DNA from: Stramenopiles sp. TOSAG23-3
Taxonomy: Eukaryota > Sar
Reading direction: 5' to 3'
NCBI GenBank assembly: GCA_900128585.1
Contig: LT642146.1
Span: 24,336-88,335, forward strand
Length of the DNA: 64,000 nt
Below, one piece after another: positions 1-10,544 of the stretch. Position 1 is the stretch's first letter. Every line of letters starts with the position of its first letter. The notes beneath the pieces were generated by a model. The model made no database searches. It was not told where the DNA came from and worked only from the letters and a program-made list of their open reading frames with translations. The position numbers and the translations under genes were made by a program.

Positions 1-3000
1 AAGCGGGAAGAATACCAGATGTTGGAGGGCGCCACCCCGGCAGACTTAAAGCACGGCAGCGAGTACTGGATGATGAGCCTGAGGGGCATGGGCACGCGGT
101 ACGTGCCTGTCGGTAACATTTTTAGCGGGCTCTTCTGCCCCGTGAACGAAGACAAAGAGTACACCATTGACATTATTCGGCAGCCAGGAACCACGGATCC
201 AAAGAGAAAAAACGCCCCAAAAAATTGGCGGCACTCTCACACGTTAATGGAGCGACAGAAGCGCATGAAAAAGAAGCTGATGGAGATGCGCCCTCACTTT
301 ATTGGAGCGGATGAAACGGAATCGCTCATCGCACAAGCGGAAGGGTTGTTTGAGTGGGCAGAGAGAAGCTCCAAACAATACTTTGAGAACCAAAAGATCG
401 AAAGCGAGAAAGAAGTAGGAAGAACCGAAGCCGAAGATGCCGAGACGAAGGACAAGGAAGTCGAGGAAGCAGAAGCGCTCCCAGAAGTAAAACAGGGCCC
501 AGCTTTGTCACTGACCAACCCGTCAGCGACAGCCAATAGTGTTGCCAATTGTGGCGGCAATACAACCCGGCTGCTGTTGAATTCCATCGTTGGAGATCAA
601 ACAGACGCTGTCATCGTTGTCAAAAACAGGGGAACGACAGCGTTGTTTTATTCGTGGAACAAGGTCGACTCAGAGCCAACTTTGGACCAATCTCTTACAG
701 GTGGCCCCCGTGGCCGCGGGCAGGTGTACTGCCGCGATCGCTCGGGGGTTTTATTGCCGGGGCTGACAAAAGAGTTCCCGTTCAGTTTTAAATCAAACAT
801 TGCAGGAATGTTTTCCGAAGAATGGGAAATTGTAACCGTGCCTCCAGTAAGCGAGAACCCGACCAAGTTGGCAATTAAGGCCATGGTCACGGAGGAAGAC
901 TTGCTGGCACCGAAGCGCGATGCCCTAGAGGCAAAGCTCGCCGACCAGGCATTGACTCATGGCATTGAGGACATGCTTCGGGATATTGTGCGGGACGTCA
1001 AAACCCCACCCCCACCGCCGCTGACGGAAGTTGAACTGAAGCAAAAGAAATTTGAAGAATCCAACGCTGACCTGCCAACTCCATTGTTCTACACCGAAGA
1101 TCTCCACGAAGAAGTCAGGTCTTTGGCGCAAAAAATCTTTTTGGCAACTATCCCGCCACCGGAACCAGTCGTGAAAGAAACGCCGGCTGCCGAAGGGGAG
1201 GATGTGGAGCAGACTGTTGAAGGGGAACCTGTTGGAGACGGTAGTGTAGTTGAAAGCACCGGCGAAGGTACCGAGCTGGACACGGAGAGCAAAAGCCAGG
1301 CCGAACCGTCGGAAGTGGAAGGGAAAGAAAAAACTGCGGAAGACGAAGCCACGGCAGTCGAGCCCTCAGCCGAAGAAGGTGCCCCAGAGCCCCCCGTCGA
1401 GGTTGTGCCTGTCGTGATCGACCGTGAATGGGGCGGAACGTTTAGTGAACTAGTAATGGTAGTGAAAGAGGAAGTTATGCCCCTTGATATGGAAGTTGCG
1501 GAAAGCCTGCTGTACGAATTGCAGCTGTTGCAACAGCAGTTTGCACAGCCTCCGGTTTCGTTGTCGTCTGCACTGTCAGCAGGTCGGGAATTTTTCAACA
1601 ATATCGCAATGGAGATCCCTAGTATATCTGATTCTCTGCTGGAAGAGAACGGTTTGGAGCCTCGGGCCAAATTCAAGCGCCCGCGCAGTTTGAAACCGGG
1701 CCAAGAGGAAGATCCAAACCGAAAGCTTGCACCACGCGGTGGAGCATGGAAAGTCCAGCCTGAAGAAGGAGACGACGATGACGCCACCCCAGAAAGTGCG
1801 TACCGAAAATCGCTCGAAAAGTCGGTGGCTGCCAAACTCTCTGAAATGATTCCTTCGTTCGTGGAGAATGCCATAGCTACCAAGCAAGCGAAGATAGCAG
1901 AAGAGCGCAAATTGCGTGCGATGGAACTCTCCGTTCTAGATTTTCCGTGGAAAACTCAAACGCAAGACGACGACGAAGACGCTGCAGAGAATGAGGACGA
2001 TGAAAACGAGGAAGCGAAGGTGGTGGAACCCCTGGAGCCAGTGTTTGCTGCAATCAACAGCGGCAGCGTCTTGCTTCGTGCGGATATGAACTTTGTACTC
2101 GAGGACGAGGGCGACGGCTCATGGAGCATAATGGAAACGAAAATAAACGACAAACGCATCGCAAACATTTCTGCAAATATAAAGAGACTGGTGTCGGCAA
2201 ACGCGCTTGTAATCACGATCGTTGGCCATCTGGGAGACCCCCAAGGCGAAGCTGACACCAAGCACACCCTGTTGCCAGTAGCGGAGATGATCACCGATGC
2301 GGTGGAGATACCTGTTCAGTTTGTCTCTTCTATAGAGGAAGCTACAGCGATCATTGATGCAGAGAAAGAAAAGAAGAAAATCAACGATGAAAAGGAGGCG
2401 GCAAAAGTAGCCGCCAAGCAGGCAAAGGCAGCTGCCCGCGCTGCACGAAGAGCAGAAGCTGGGAGCGACTACGAATCTGACGAGGACGATGATGACGAGG
2501 ACGAGGAGGACGAAGAAGAGGAGGAGGAGGACGCACCCCCCTGCAAAATTATTCTGTTGGAAAATGTTGGCTATACCCTTGCAGAACACTCTGACTACAT
2601 GGGAAAACTTCCACAAAACGCAGAGGAAGAAGATATTGAGGATCGCCGGAATGAAATAGACGAGTACTGTGCCAAGTTGAGCAACATGGCAGATATTTTC
2701 ATCAACGACGACCTTCCAGGGTCAAGCGTGGCAAATATGACTATATCAGGCGTCTCCTCGGCGTCTTCTTTTACAATTCCAGGGTTAACACTGCAGAAGG
2801 AACTACAAAACTTCTGCGAGTTCTTTGAGAATTCCGAAAATGGAAAGAAGATAGCTGTTGTTAGCGGCTCATCGTTACAAGGCAAAGTCGAATTGCTTCG
2901 TTTACTGTTGCAAAGGGTGGACGAGATATTGATTGGGGGAGGCGTTGGACCATTGTTTGAGCGCGTTCGTAGGGAGTGGGACGCGCGGAACAATGCCGGT

Positions 3001-3792
3001 GACGAAAACGCTGTCGATGCCGAAGGGCAAGACGGAGGCGCAGACCCGGCACAGGAAGATAACGATGAAGATGGCGAGGAGGAAGACGAGGAAGACGAGG
3101 ACGCAGAAGATGAGGACGAAGAAGGAGGGGAACCTGAAGGCCATGTGCCAACCATGACGGACGAAGAATCCTCCTTGTTGCCCATCGCACGTTTGTTGTT
3201 TTCGGACGCCAAGCGGCTAGGTGTTGGCATCCACTTGCCAGGAGACTATGTGCTAGGCGACGAACCAGTTGTTAGAGACGAGCCAGGATACGAAGTAGAA
3301 TACGACGGAGAAGCAGCGGAGTGGGTTGTTCCGGCAGTCGGTGCAGTCGGAGAGGACGGCAAGCCCGTCACTGGGCGTGCTGTGTGGGGCATTCCAGAGC
3401 GCGATATGCATATTCTTGACATTGGCCCGGAAACTCAGGAGCGCTACGCAGAGATCATCCGTGGTGCACAGAGTGTGCTATGGAGCGGGGCAGTTGGAGA
3501 AATCCAACACGGAGAAGGCCAGGGGGGAACGGCAGCTATGCTGGACGCCATGGCCGGAGCAACTGAAAACGGAGGGAAGACGTTGGTCGTCTCACCAGTT
3601 CTAGTCGACTTTCTTCGTACCGTGTCTGGCGTTGAAGACGAAGCCTTGGCATTGCTTAGCGCTGCGTCTGAAAAGCTGTTGATAGATGTAATGAACGGAT
3701 CCATCGCAGGGGTTCAGGCATTGAAGAAAAAAGACATCGTTGTTCCGTCAGAAAAAGATGTGGCGGAAGAGGAAAATGCTGATGAGAGTTGA
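1..3792 (+). CDS. MYCBP-associated-protein-like / phosphoglycerate kinase-like fusion (5' partial)
   Basis: The frame is open from base 1, so the true start lies upstream; the ATG at 19 is only the first in the window. Residues about 1-290 (counted from base 19) resemble the MYCBPAP family, whose members are reported in the flagellar central apparatus: a SEYWMMSLRGMG stretch, then an Ig-like region with VVKNRGTTALFYSW. Residues about 300-660 are acidic linker. Residues about 680-1245 resemble phosphoglycerate kinase: RADMN (687-691) matches the RxDxN substrate motif, GHLGDPQG (736-743) the SHLGRPxG motif, IIGGG-like ILIGGGVGP the middle of the C lobe, and DIGPET plus WSGAVGE the DCGPES and WNGPVG motifs. 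Several catalytic positions are changed (Arg after HLG is Asp; GGDTA and STGGGA are lost), and two long Asp/Glu inserts interrupt the fold. I infer a structural or regulatory pseudokinase in the axoneme, not an active glycolytic enzyme. Confidence 0.75.
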   Translation, partial: KREEYQMLEGATPADLKHGSEYWMMSLRGMGTRYVPVGNIFSGLFCPVNEDKEYTIDIIRQPGTTDPKRKNAPKNWRHSHTLMERQKRMKKKLMEMRPHFIGADETESLIAQAEGLFEWAERSSKQYFENQKIESEKEVGRTEAEDAETKDKEVEEAEALPEVKQGPALSLTNPSATANSVANCGGNTTRLLLNSIVGDQTDAVIVVKNRGTTALFYSWNKVDSEPTLDQSLTGGPRGRGQVYCRDRSGVLLPGLTKEFPFSFKSNIAGMFSEEWEIVTVPPVSENPTKLAIKAMVTEEDLLAPKRDALEAKLADQALTHGIEDMLRDIVRDVKTPPPPPLTEVELKQKKFEESNADLPTPLFYTEDLHEEVRSLAQKIFLATIPPPEPVVKETPAAEGEDVEQTVEGEPVGDGSVVESTGEGTELDTESKSQAEPSEVEGKEKTAEDEATAVEPSAEEGAPEPPVEVVPVVIDREWGGTFSELVMVVKEEVMPLDMEVAESLLYELQLLQQQFAQPPVSLSSALSAGREFFNNIAMEIPSISDSLLEENGLEPRAKFKRPRSLKPGQEEDPNRKLAPRGGAWKVQPEEGDDDDATPESAYRKSLEKSVAAKLSEMIPSFVENAIATKQAKIAEERKLRAMELSVLDFPWKTQTQDDDEDAAENEDDENEEAKVVEPLEPVFAAINSGSVLLRADMNFVLEDEGDGSWSIMETKINDKRIANISANIKRLVSANALVITIVGHLGDPQGEADTKHTLLPVAEMITDAVEIPVQFVSSIEEATAIIDAEKEKKKINDEKEAAKVAAKQAKAAARAARRAEAGSDYESDEDDDDEDEEDEEEEEEDAPPCKIILLENVGYTLAEHSDYMGKLPQNAEEEDIEDRRNEIDEYCAKLSNMADIFINDDLPGSSVANMTISGVSSASSFTIPGLTLQKELQNFCEFFENSENGKKIAVVSGSSLQGKVELLRLLLQRVDEILIGGGVGPLFERVRREWDARNNAGDENAVDAEGQDGGADPAQEDNDEDGEEEDEEDEDAEDEDEEGGEPEGHVPTMTDEESSLLPIARLLFSDAKRLGVGIHLPGDYVLGDEPVVRDEPGYEVEYDGEAAEWVVPAVGAVGEDGKPVTGRAVWGIPERDMHILDIGPETQERYAEIIRGAQSVLWSGAVGEIQHGEGQGGTAAMLDAMAGATENGGKTLVVSPVLVDFLRTVSGVEDEALALLSAASEKLLIDVMNGSIAGVQALKKKDIVVPSEKDVAEEENADES

Positions 3793-4432
3793 GAAATAAA
3801 TAGACTTATTCAATTTTGTTTTTCATTGTAATTTTTTTTACAGATACCTTGGTACTACCACTCTGAACATCAAAAAAAAACCTTCAGCGCTCTCTTTCTA
3901 GTCTATTGTATTGGATAACACCATTAACATTGTTCTTAGCACCATCACAGCATTGAATGCAGCTCCACTACCACCAAATAATTTTCTGGCTTATCTTAAT
4001 ATAATTTATCCCTATTTTATTTTCCTATTTATTGTATTTATAGCATAAAGAGAATACTTAATTAGTTTTTGGCATTACAATAGAGAATATATACAAATAT
4101 ACTTAAAAAAATATAATTAACTATATTCATATACAAGTGGACCGTAGGAGGGCACACCAGGTATTCCTTCTGAAGAAAAAAAGAAGCTTTTTTGTTTGTT
4201 GTTTGTTTGTTTGAATGTTGTTATAGTAGAAGATAATAATTATAATATTGTACGTACATTTTACCTGAAGAATAGAAACTGTTCAACTTTTTGTTTCGTG
4301 AGTGATAAAAAGGATTGCTGAAATAAAGAACACCTGATTACACGGTCACGGAAGCTGATCGTACTTTTGCCTCACCGTTTCATCGTGCAAGTTGTATATA
4401 TAGTATACATATATTGTTTTTTAAGCGACGCA
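3793..4432. other. AT-rich spacer between two plus-strand genes
   Basis: Holds the 3' end of the MYCBPAP/PGK gene (AATAAATAG directly after the stop could serve as a polyadenylation signal) and the promoter/5' leader of the bromodomain gene. A short TTTG run lies at about 4193-4214. No other coding sequence or structure stands out. Confidence 0.5.
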
Positions 4433-7400
4433 ATGGATAAGGAAATTCACAAAGTTTGCAACAAGCTGTTCAACCTGATAAGGAAGTCTACTGCCTCAAA
4501 GGTTAAGTTTTTTTTAAGTCCTGTAAATGTGCAACAGTACAAGGACTACACACAAATAGTGAAGAAGCCAATGGATTTGGGGACCGTAAAAAAAAAGCTT
4601 AACTCTGCCCATGTTTCGAAGTGCGAGTACAGTACTTTTGATGACTTTTGTGAAGATATGCGTCTTATTTTCACGAACTGCATGCTGTACAACGCAAAAC
4701 AAAAAGACCAAAGCGACAGTATTTACGGTTGGGCGGCTGATTTTTTGAGAAATTTCAATGCTGGAGTAGAAAAAAACCAAGTTATAGTGGATACCCAGTT
4801 GTCAAAAATGACAAGGTACACGTTCCCAGAGTTTCCAATTTGCGAACAACTATGGAGCAAATTTAATTCAAAAGCGTACGTTTTGTTTGCTGAACCCGTC
4901 CCGCTTGCCGACTACAAAGACTTTATAAGGCGCCCGATCTGTTTGGCAACAATCAAAGAAAAGATGCAAACAGGGGCTTACAAGAGCTTCGAGGAGTTTG
5001 ACGAAGACATGGTCCGGATTGGCACCAATTGTCTGCATTTTAATTACGACCCAGATAAACTACAATCGTATCGGGACAGTGCGGTTGACTTCTTGGACAA
5101 ATATGACAAATTCAAAGCTCAGCAGAAAGGCAAACTCAAACACGTCCTAAAGTCGCGGATGTTGGGATGTCGAAGAGCGTTGGACCTGTTTTTATTTCGA
5201 AATTATTCAAGCCCGGAGACAAACGTAGAAAAGATGAGCTTACCGTGGGTGCTCTCGTATATCCCCGACAACCCCAACGCGCCCGATAAGCCAGTATGCA
5301 TTGGCGATGTGTCTGACAAACTGTACTCACGTCGGTACTCAAACTGTGACGAATTCGTAGCTGACCTGCTGCATGTTCTGAGTGCAAGCAAACCGCCGTA
5401 TTTAGCGTGGTCAAAACGCCCAGCAACGGTAGTGAAAGATAACGTGCAATATTTAACGGCCTTTTTGAGCGATTTGAAAGGCATAATTTCTTTACCGCAT
5501 GGAGCTGATGGGCGGCCAATTCTTCCACATGACCTCTCCGAAAAATGGCCCACAGAGTGGTATCACGATCTATCGAACAAGAGTTTTTCGCTCAATTCGA
5601 ACAAGAGTTTGCTCAAAGTTCTCGATAAATTGGAGAGTGTGGACAAAAGCGCAGACGGTATAACAGTTACTTTCAAGTACCCCGTGGACGCGAAGTTAGC
5701 CCCAGGTTACGATACAGTAATAAAAGACAGACTGGACCTTACCACAATTCGTTGCCGTATCACGTCCGGGATTTGGTATTACTTCAGCGACCAGTTTCTT
5801 GCTGATATTGATTTGATTACACAGAATTGTAAAGACTACAACAGCCGGAACCCATATTACGTAAGCTTGGCACAACAGCTGAAAAAGGAGGCGAAATTAG
5901 CACACGATTACGTCAAGAACCAGGAGAAGAAGCTAAAGGCAGAAGCAGTAAAACTTGCTGAGCGAAAGGCAAAGGCTGAAAAGGCGGCTAAGAAGAAAGA
6001 GAGCACTACTGCTATTGCTGCGCGAGGCAGCAGTACCAAATTAGAGGTGCTCGGCACCAACCGACCATCATTTAGCTTGAGACAGAAAGCAAAGGTCGTA
6101 ACAGAGGCAACCAAGCCAGAAATTTCTAGGCCAAAGCGGAAAAGGTTCGAGGCGCCGGCCCCCAGGAAACGGACAAAGGTATCTGAAGTGCCCATGATAT
6201 CAATGGATGTTGGACTTCCAGGAACAGCCGAGACTCCAGACAGTGCTGCAGTGGAACCTGAAGCTGCGCCAGTGTCAGAACCGGAACAGCCGTCGGTACC
6301 GCGGGCCGAGGTCTTTTCTGATGTAGGGACACACCAAGTGTTGAAAGCAGTGAAGAAAAAGAATCGCAAGAAAGAAAAGAAGCTTAGCCCGGAAGAAGAG
6401 CAATGCAAGCGTCTGTTCAACCGGTTGCACAAGGACGTAGTGGCAATTGATGGCATTGAATTGTCTGGGCACTACCACGACGTATGGAAGTTCAATTGGT
6501 CTCGTCCATTCCTATACCACCCGCTAGAGCAATACCCGCAAGAATCATTCAAAGCGATGTATTTGAAACGTGTACAAAAGCCGATTGCCCTGTATTTTGC
6601 AATGGAAGAAGGAAATGAAGCGGTGTACGACAAGTTAAGAACAGGAGAGTACGCAAAAATTGTCGCAGCGAACCCGTCTGGCCCTGGAGTGAAGGAACTG
6701 TTTGTAGAAGATGCGGTAAGGTGTTTCGAAAATGCGAAGGCTGCGAACAATGGGTTAGATCTCACTTCGGAATGGATACGCATAAAAGCAAACCACTTTT
6801 TGATGTTGCTAAACCATCTGTCCTTGGAATCCATATTTTTGCGAGAAAGCAAGTTTGATGCGGAAAGAAACCGCCTCAGAAAAGAGCGAGAAGAGCACTT
6901 GTCTGGGCTTAGTTTGACGACAACGAAAACGTACGTGGATAGAATTACCGAATTTAGCGACAAAGTTCTTAACAAGCTGAAAAAGAAGAAGTACTTAGCG
7001 ATCACGCACCAACATTGGAACACAACCAAAGAAGCCCTTGCCAACGTACCAGGTTACACGGATGTCATCAAAAGGCCCATGGATTTAGCATCTGTTCACG
7101 ACACGTTGCAGAAGATGGGGTACGAAACCTACGGCGCGGTTCTTTCTGATATTCGATTATGTTTCTCCAATGCTCTCGATTATTGGGGCGACGAACAAAG
7201 AGGTGCTGCTATAGACAGAGATTTGGTGATTAAAAACGCAACCGATAGCTCTGCAGCATTTGAAGAAATTTGGGGATACGCATCCTGTCTCATATATGAA
7301 TATGTGCTGAGAGAGGAAATTTTTAAAAAGATGGCCAAGCAGGAAAGAGAGGAAAAGGCAGAGGAGGAGCGGTTGCGGAAACAAAAGCAGGAAGAAAAAG

Positions 7401-7711
7401 AAGAAGCCGAAAGGAAGAGACAAGAAGAAAAAAAGAATCGAGACAAGGAGAAGTATACAGCCATAATGGCCCAACTAAAAAAACGGGCCAAAAAGGATTC
7501 TGAATCTGAAGAGTCCGACAGCGACTCAGACGAAGAGGATTTTTGGTTACGCAATGTGTCCGAGAAAAAGACGAAGTTAGAGACCTGCGTTATCTCCAAC
7601 CAGCTCAGAGAGAATTGGTCGCAGGCAAACCAAAATTGGATCACAAGTGGCTTTAAGGGCGACGAAATATTTGAGAGTCAAATCAATAATCTACGGGGAG
7701 GCGCAAAGTAA
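4433..7711 (+). CDS. Multi-bromodomain protein with charged coiled-coil tail
   Basis: Likely chromatin reader, binding acetyl-lysine in the nucleus. The start is the ATG at 4433 (protein begins MDKEIHKVCNKL); the open frame upstream begins only with TTG and encodes a hydrophobic leader that looks like UTR. The first and last bromodomains are the clearest: residues 5-110 with KKPMDLGTV and YNAK (the acetyl-lysine Asn), and about residues 840-940 with KRPMDLASV and a FSNALDYW end where Asn is followed by Ala. In between are at least two degenerate copies (around 125-220 with RRPICLATI and HFNYD; around 410-500 with KDRLDLTTI and DYNSRNP) and two doubtful ones (around 280-350 and 670-760). A Lys-rich segment with PKRKRF and PRKRTK may be a nuclear signal. 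The tail is a Lys/Glu coiled coil ending in an acidic Ser/Asp/Glu tract. I see no catalytic domain, so a scaffold or reader is the best guess. Confidence 0.85.
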   Translation: MDKEIHKVCNKLFNLIRKSTASKVKFFLSPVNVQQYKDYTQIVKKPMDLGTVKKKLNSAHVSKCEYSTFDDFCEDMRLIFTNCMLYNAKQKDQSDSIYGWAADFLRNFNAGVEKNQVIVDTQLSKMTRYTFPEFPICEQLWSKFNSKAYVLFAEPVPLADYKDFIRRPICLATIKEKMQTGAYKSFEEFDEDMVRIGTNCLHFNYDPDKLQSYRDSAVDFLDKYDKFKAQQKGKLKHVLKSRMLGCRRALDLFLFRNYSSPETNVEKMSLPWVLSYIPDNPNAPDKPVCIGDVSDKLYSRRYSNCDEFVADLLHVLSASKPPYLAWSKRPATVVKDNVQYLTAFLSDLKGIISLPHGADGRPILPHDLSEKWPTEWYHDLSNKSFSLNSNKSLLKVLDKLESVDKSADGITVTFKYPVDAKLAPGYDTVIKDRLDLTTIRCRITSGIWYYFSDQFLADIDLITQNCKDYNSRNPYYVSLAQQLKKEAKLAHDYVKNQEKKLKAEAVKLAERKAKAEKAAKKKESTTAIAARGSSTKLEVLGTNRPSFSLRQKAKVVTEATKPEISRPKRKRFEAPAPRKRTKVSEVPMISMDVGLPGTAETPDSAAVEPEAAPVSEPEQPSVPRAEVFSDVGTHQVLKAVKKKNRKKEKKLSPEEEQCKRLFNRLHKDVVAIDGIELSGHYHDVWKFNWSRPFLYHPLEQYPQESFKAMYLKRVQKPIALYFAMEEGNEAVYDKLRTGEYAKIVAANPSGPGVKELFVEDAVRCFENAKAANNGLDLTSEWIRIKANHFLMLLNHLSLESIFLRESKFDAERNRLRKEREEHLSGLSLTTTKTYVDRITEFSDKVLNKLKKKKYLAITHQHWNTTKEALANVPGYTDVIKRPMDLASVHDTLQKMGYETYGAVLSDIRLCFSNALDYWGDEQRGAAIDRDLVIKNATDSSAAFEEIWGYASCLIYEYVLREEIFKKMAKQEREEKAEEERLRKQKQEEKEEAERKRQEEKKNRDKEKYTAIMAQLKKRAKKDSESEESDSDSDEEDFWLRNVSEKKTKLETCVISNQLRENWSQANQNWITSGFKGDEIFESQINNLRGGAK

Positions 7712-7922
7712 AATGTACGAGAGAAGCATTCATTAATGCACTTTGTACCGGCTGTGTGTTTTTTTTGTATTACAAAACTATTTTCGTTTAGTTAAGTGTA
7801 TTAAAATTATTAGTTTTCGTACCAACATGTTTTCCAATTCGTTTTACTCGGACGCGGCTTCTTCACCTAAGTTTTTCTTCTTTTTCGATTAAACTGGATT
7901 TTTGTTTGCGCTACATTATTTT

Positions 7923-8612
7923 TTAAAGAATAGACAATTGCATTACTAGCCAAACCGCAAGTGTCACAACCGAGACAAATTCTCTGATGGCAACGTTTGT
8001 AAGACAACTCCCCTCCCCACCCCCGACTACAACTGTGTAATCATCGAAAAACGGTGGTTTGATACTAGCATGGTTCAAGAAGTGGGTAGCATTATCAAAT
8101 TCAAACTCAGGGATTATTGTTGGGCCGCTGCCGAGGTTGAGCCCACACTGGTAGTAGCTAGCTGTGTCCCATAACTTTTTTGCGAACTCTGAGCATACTT
8201 GTATTTTTTTTTGGGCCACATCAACGTACTTGAATTGCTTGTTGTTGCACCCCAGGCAGTAAAAGAACTCTAGGTCTGGAAAGGTTCGGATGCACGTAGT
8301 ACTCATAAGCTGAGAATATTTGCTTGAAATAACTGCGTCATGGCCTGACTTGCAGCACGCTTCTTGGTTCCACTTGTAGCACTGGGCTAACGAAGGGTAT
8401 GGCTTCGCAGGCTCCCCAAATGACTTGCATTTGCACTCTGCAAACGACTTGCCACTCGCGCAATTGGCAGCACAGTCTGAGGAGGTATCGGTAAGGTCTA
8501 TGAAAGAGCTCTCCTTGTTTAACAGCTTGCAAGTACTTTTAGTAGTAAAACTCTGCACCAATACAGGGGCTGTAGCCACGGCTAATAGTAATACAATAGC
8601 AACGGAACGCAT
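7923..8612 (-). CDS. Secreted Cys-rich protein, possibly GPI-anchored
   Basis: Product of 229 residues starting at the ATG at 8612 (MRSVAIVLLLAVA); the frame extends three codons further only from a TTG. The first 22 residues are a clear signal peptide. The mature part has about 18 cysteines, including CAANCASGKSFAECKCKSFG and a YCLGCN motif, which suggests a disulfide-stabilised extracellular domain. The C-terminus ends in a hydrophobic stretch (EFVSVVTLAVWLVMQLSIL) with nothing after it, as in GPI-anchored proteins; a plain C-terminal membrane anchor is the alternative. I do not recognise the family. It is convergent with the bromodomain gene, 211 bp apart. Confidence 0.75.
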   Translation of the reverse strand: MRSVAIVLLLAVATAPVLVQSFTTKSTCKLLNKESSFIDLTDTSSDCAANCASGKSFAECKCKSFGEPAKPYPSLAQCYKWNQEACCKSGHDAVISSKYSQLMSTTCIRTFPDLEFFYCLGCNNKQFKYVDVAQKKIQVCSEFAKKLWDTASYYQCGLNLGSGPTIIPEFEFDNATHFLNHASIKPPFFDDYTVVVGGGEGSCLTNVAIREFVSVVTLAVWLVMQLSIL

Positions 8613-9867
8613 GTTTAGCAAAGAAAGTGAGTTCTTATCGGCTGGCCAATTGTTTGCATTTATCTGTAACAGACAGGTTTGCTTTAACTCTCGTTTTATC
8701 CTACGGTTTCCTTCGTTCCATGCACACGTAAGATTTTGTGAACGCAGTATACAACGCCAGTACTGAAACTGGTTCGAACTACAGTTTACTGATCTATCCC
8801 GCCAGGGCAGTAGTAGCTATTTACTAATAAAAATTAAACGAACACAAATAATACAGCATTAGATTTAGCAGGCCACAACAAGGGCATTGACGGTTTAATT
8901 CTTTCTCTTTGTCATGCCTCAGTTTCATCGTTGAACATTAACATTACACAGTGTGTGCGCATTTTAAAGAATTTAACAACTGAGGCGACAGCTCACAGCT
9001 CACAGCCAGGCCATCGATCGATCGCATCTTTAACAGCCAAAGAAAGATTTTACAAAGGTGACACACCATTGAAACCAATGAAAACATTTGTCTAGTTGTG
9101 TATAATCGTATAATTTAATAAGCGATGTAAAATGGAATTCCTCACTGCTGGTTGTTTGGTTTAAACCGACAAAGTTTTGATTTTTTATTATCTGATCTGA
9201 TCTGTAGACTGTGTGAGAGTCGCATGCTGTTTTCCTTTGTTGTTTACAGTCTGTTGCATTCATTCATAACAATCATTGCCAGGCACAAACGCCCGCAGCA
9301 AGTCAATATTACCTGTGGGTGGGGGCAAGCAAGCAAGCAAGCAAGCAACAGTGAGCAAATAGCTGTAGTAGTTGAAAACGGATTTTTATTTTAGTCGACG
9401 TCCACTTATTTTTAGAGCTCATCGTTCTACCTCGTATTCTGTTCATCCTGTTTTGCAGTACGGTAAAATATTATCTCGTTTCGTCTTCCACACATTAAAT
9501 AATAAACAATCAATCACACAGTGTATATAATGAGAAAGGAATAATAACAATGTAATTACAAAGGTTCCAAAGTTCCTTTCGGTTGTTTGTAAAAAGTCCA
9601 CAAAACGACAGACGAGTTTTGGATCACAAATGAATACAAGATTTTTTAATTTAAAAAAAAAACAAGCGAAAGTATATGTAGGACACAACATTAACGACGA
9701 GAAACGCATCTTTTACATAGCTTTTTATATAAAAATTTAAAAAGAGAATACTATTATAAATGATACTTTGATAGGAAACATCTATAAGATATGTATGAAT
9801 GTTATAATTAACATTTGACAATATTAAATAGATTACTATTAATACAGAATAACTAACCAGCTAATTC

Positions 9868-9946
<79 letters not shown>

Positions 9947-10054
9947 NNNNNNNNNNNNNNNNNNNNNNNNNNNNNNNNNNNNNNNNNNNNNNNNNNNNNN
10001 NNNNNNNNNNNNNNNNNNNNNNNNNNNNNNNNNNNNNNNNNNNNNNNNNNNNNA

Positions 10055-10129
<75 letters not shown>

Positions 10130-10544
10130 GAGCTTTCATAAAAAAAAAAAAGAGAAGAAGAAGAAAGAAAAAAAAGAAGAAGAAAAAATCATAATAAATA
10201 ATATATACTTTAAATACTACTGTACGTACTAGTCGAAACAACGACGAACCTATAAAAAGCAATATAAAATAAAATTCCTTCGTATTACAATTACAACGTG
10301 GTGTTATAATATTTAATAGCTAGTAGAAGAAAGAGGAGGAGAAGAAGAGACTACTAATAAATAAAAAAATAATAATAATAAAATTTCAAATTTCAAAAAT
10401 AAATGCAATTTCTACTGTACGTGCCCTGAAATTAACATTTTAAGAAGAAACAATCTTACTCTGGAAGAAAAATTGCATTGAACACCCAGGCGAGAGAGAG
10501 AGAGAGAGCTAACATTAAGTTAATGAAAGTTTGCATTTTACGCC
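8613..10544. other. Divergent spacer with microsatellite and assembly gap
   Basis: About 1.9 kb of AT-rich DNA between the starts of two divergent genes. It holds a short GCAA repeat (about 9329-9348), the GAAA microsatellite with an N gap (listed separately), AAT-rich tracts at 10340-10385 and a GA run at 10492-10508 just before the next gene. Short frames here begin with non-ATG codons or lie in repeats, so I call no gene. Confidence 0.5.
9872..10130. repeat. GAAA microsatellite interrupted by assembly gap
   Basis: A pure (GAAA)n tract runs to 9946, is replaced by 107 N at 9947-10053, and resumes from 10054 to 10130. The same unit flanks both sides of the gap, so the true locus is a GAAA array longer than the reads or assembly could span. 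Confidence 0.97.

Noticed and set aside
1089-1910. 273-codon minus-strand open frame inside the MYCBPAP/PGK gene
   Set aside because: Antisense shadow of a Glu/Lys/Pro-rich coding strand; the product is Ser/Thr-rich low complexity with no domain.
8760-8800. GGTTCGAAC-like B-box, considered as a tRNA
   Set aside because: No A-box or cloverleaf could be formed around it.
9868-10262. Open frames through the GAAA array and the N gap
   Set aside because: Repeat translation bridged by unknown bases.
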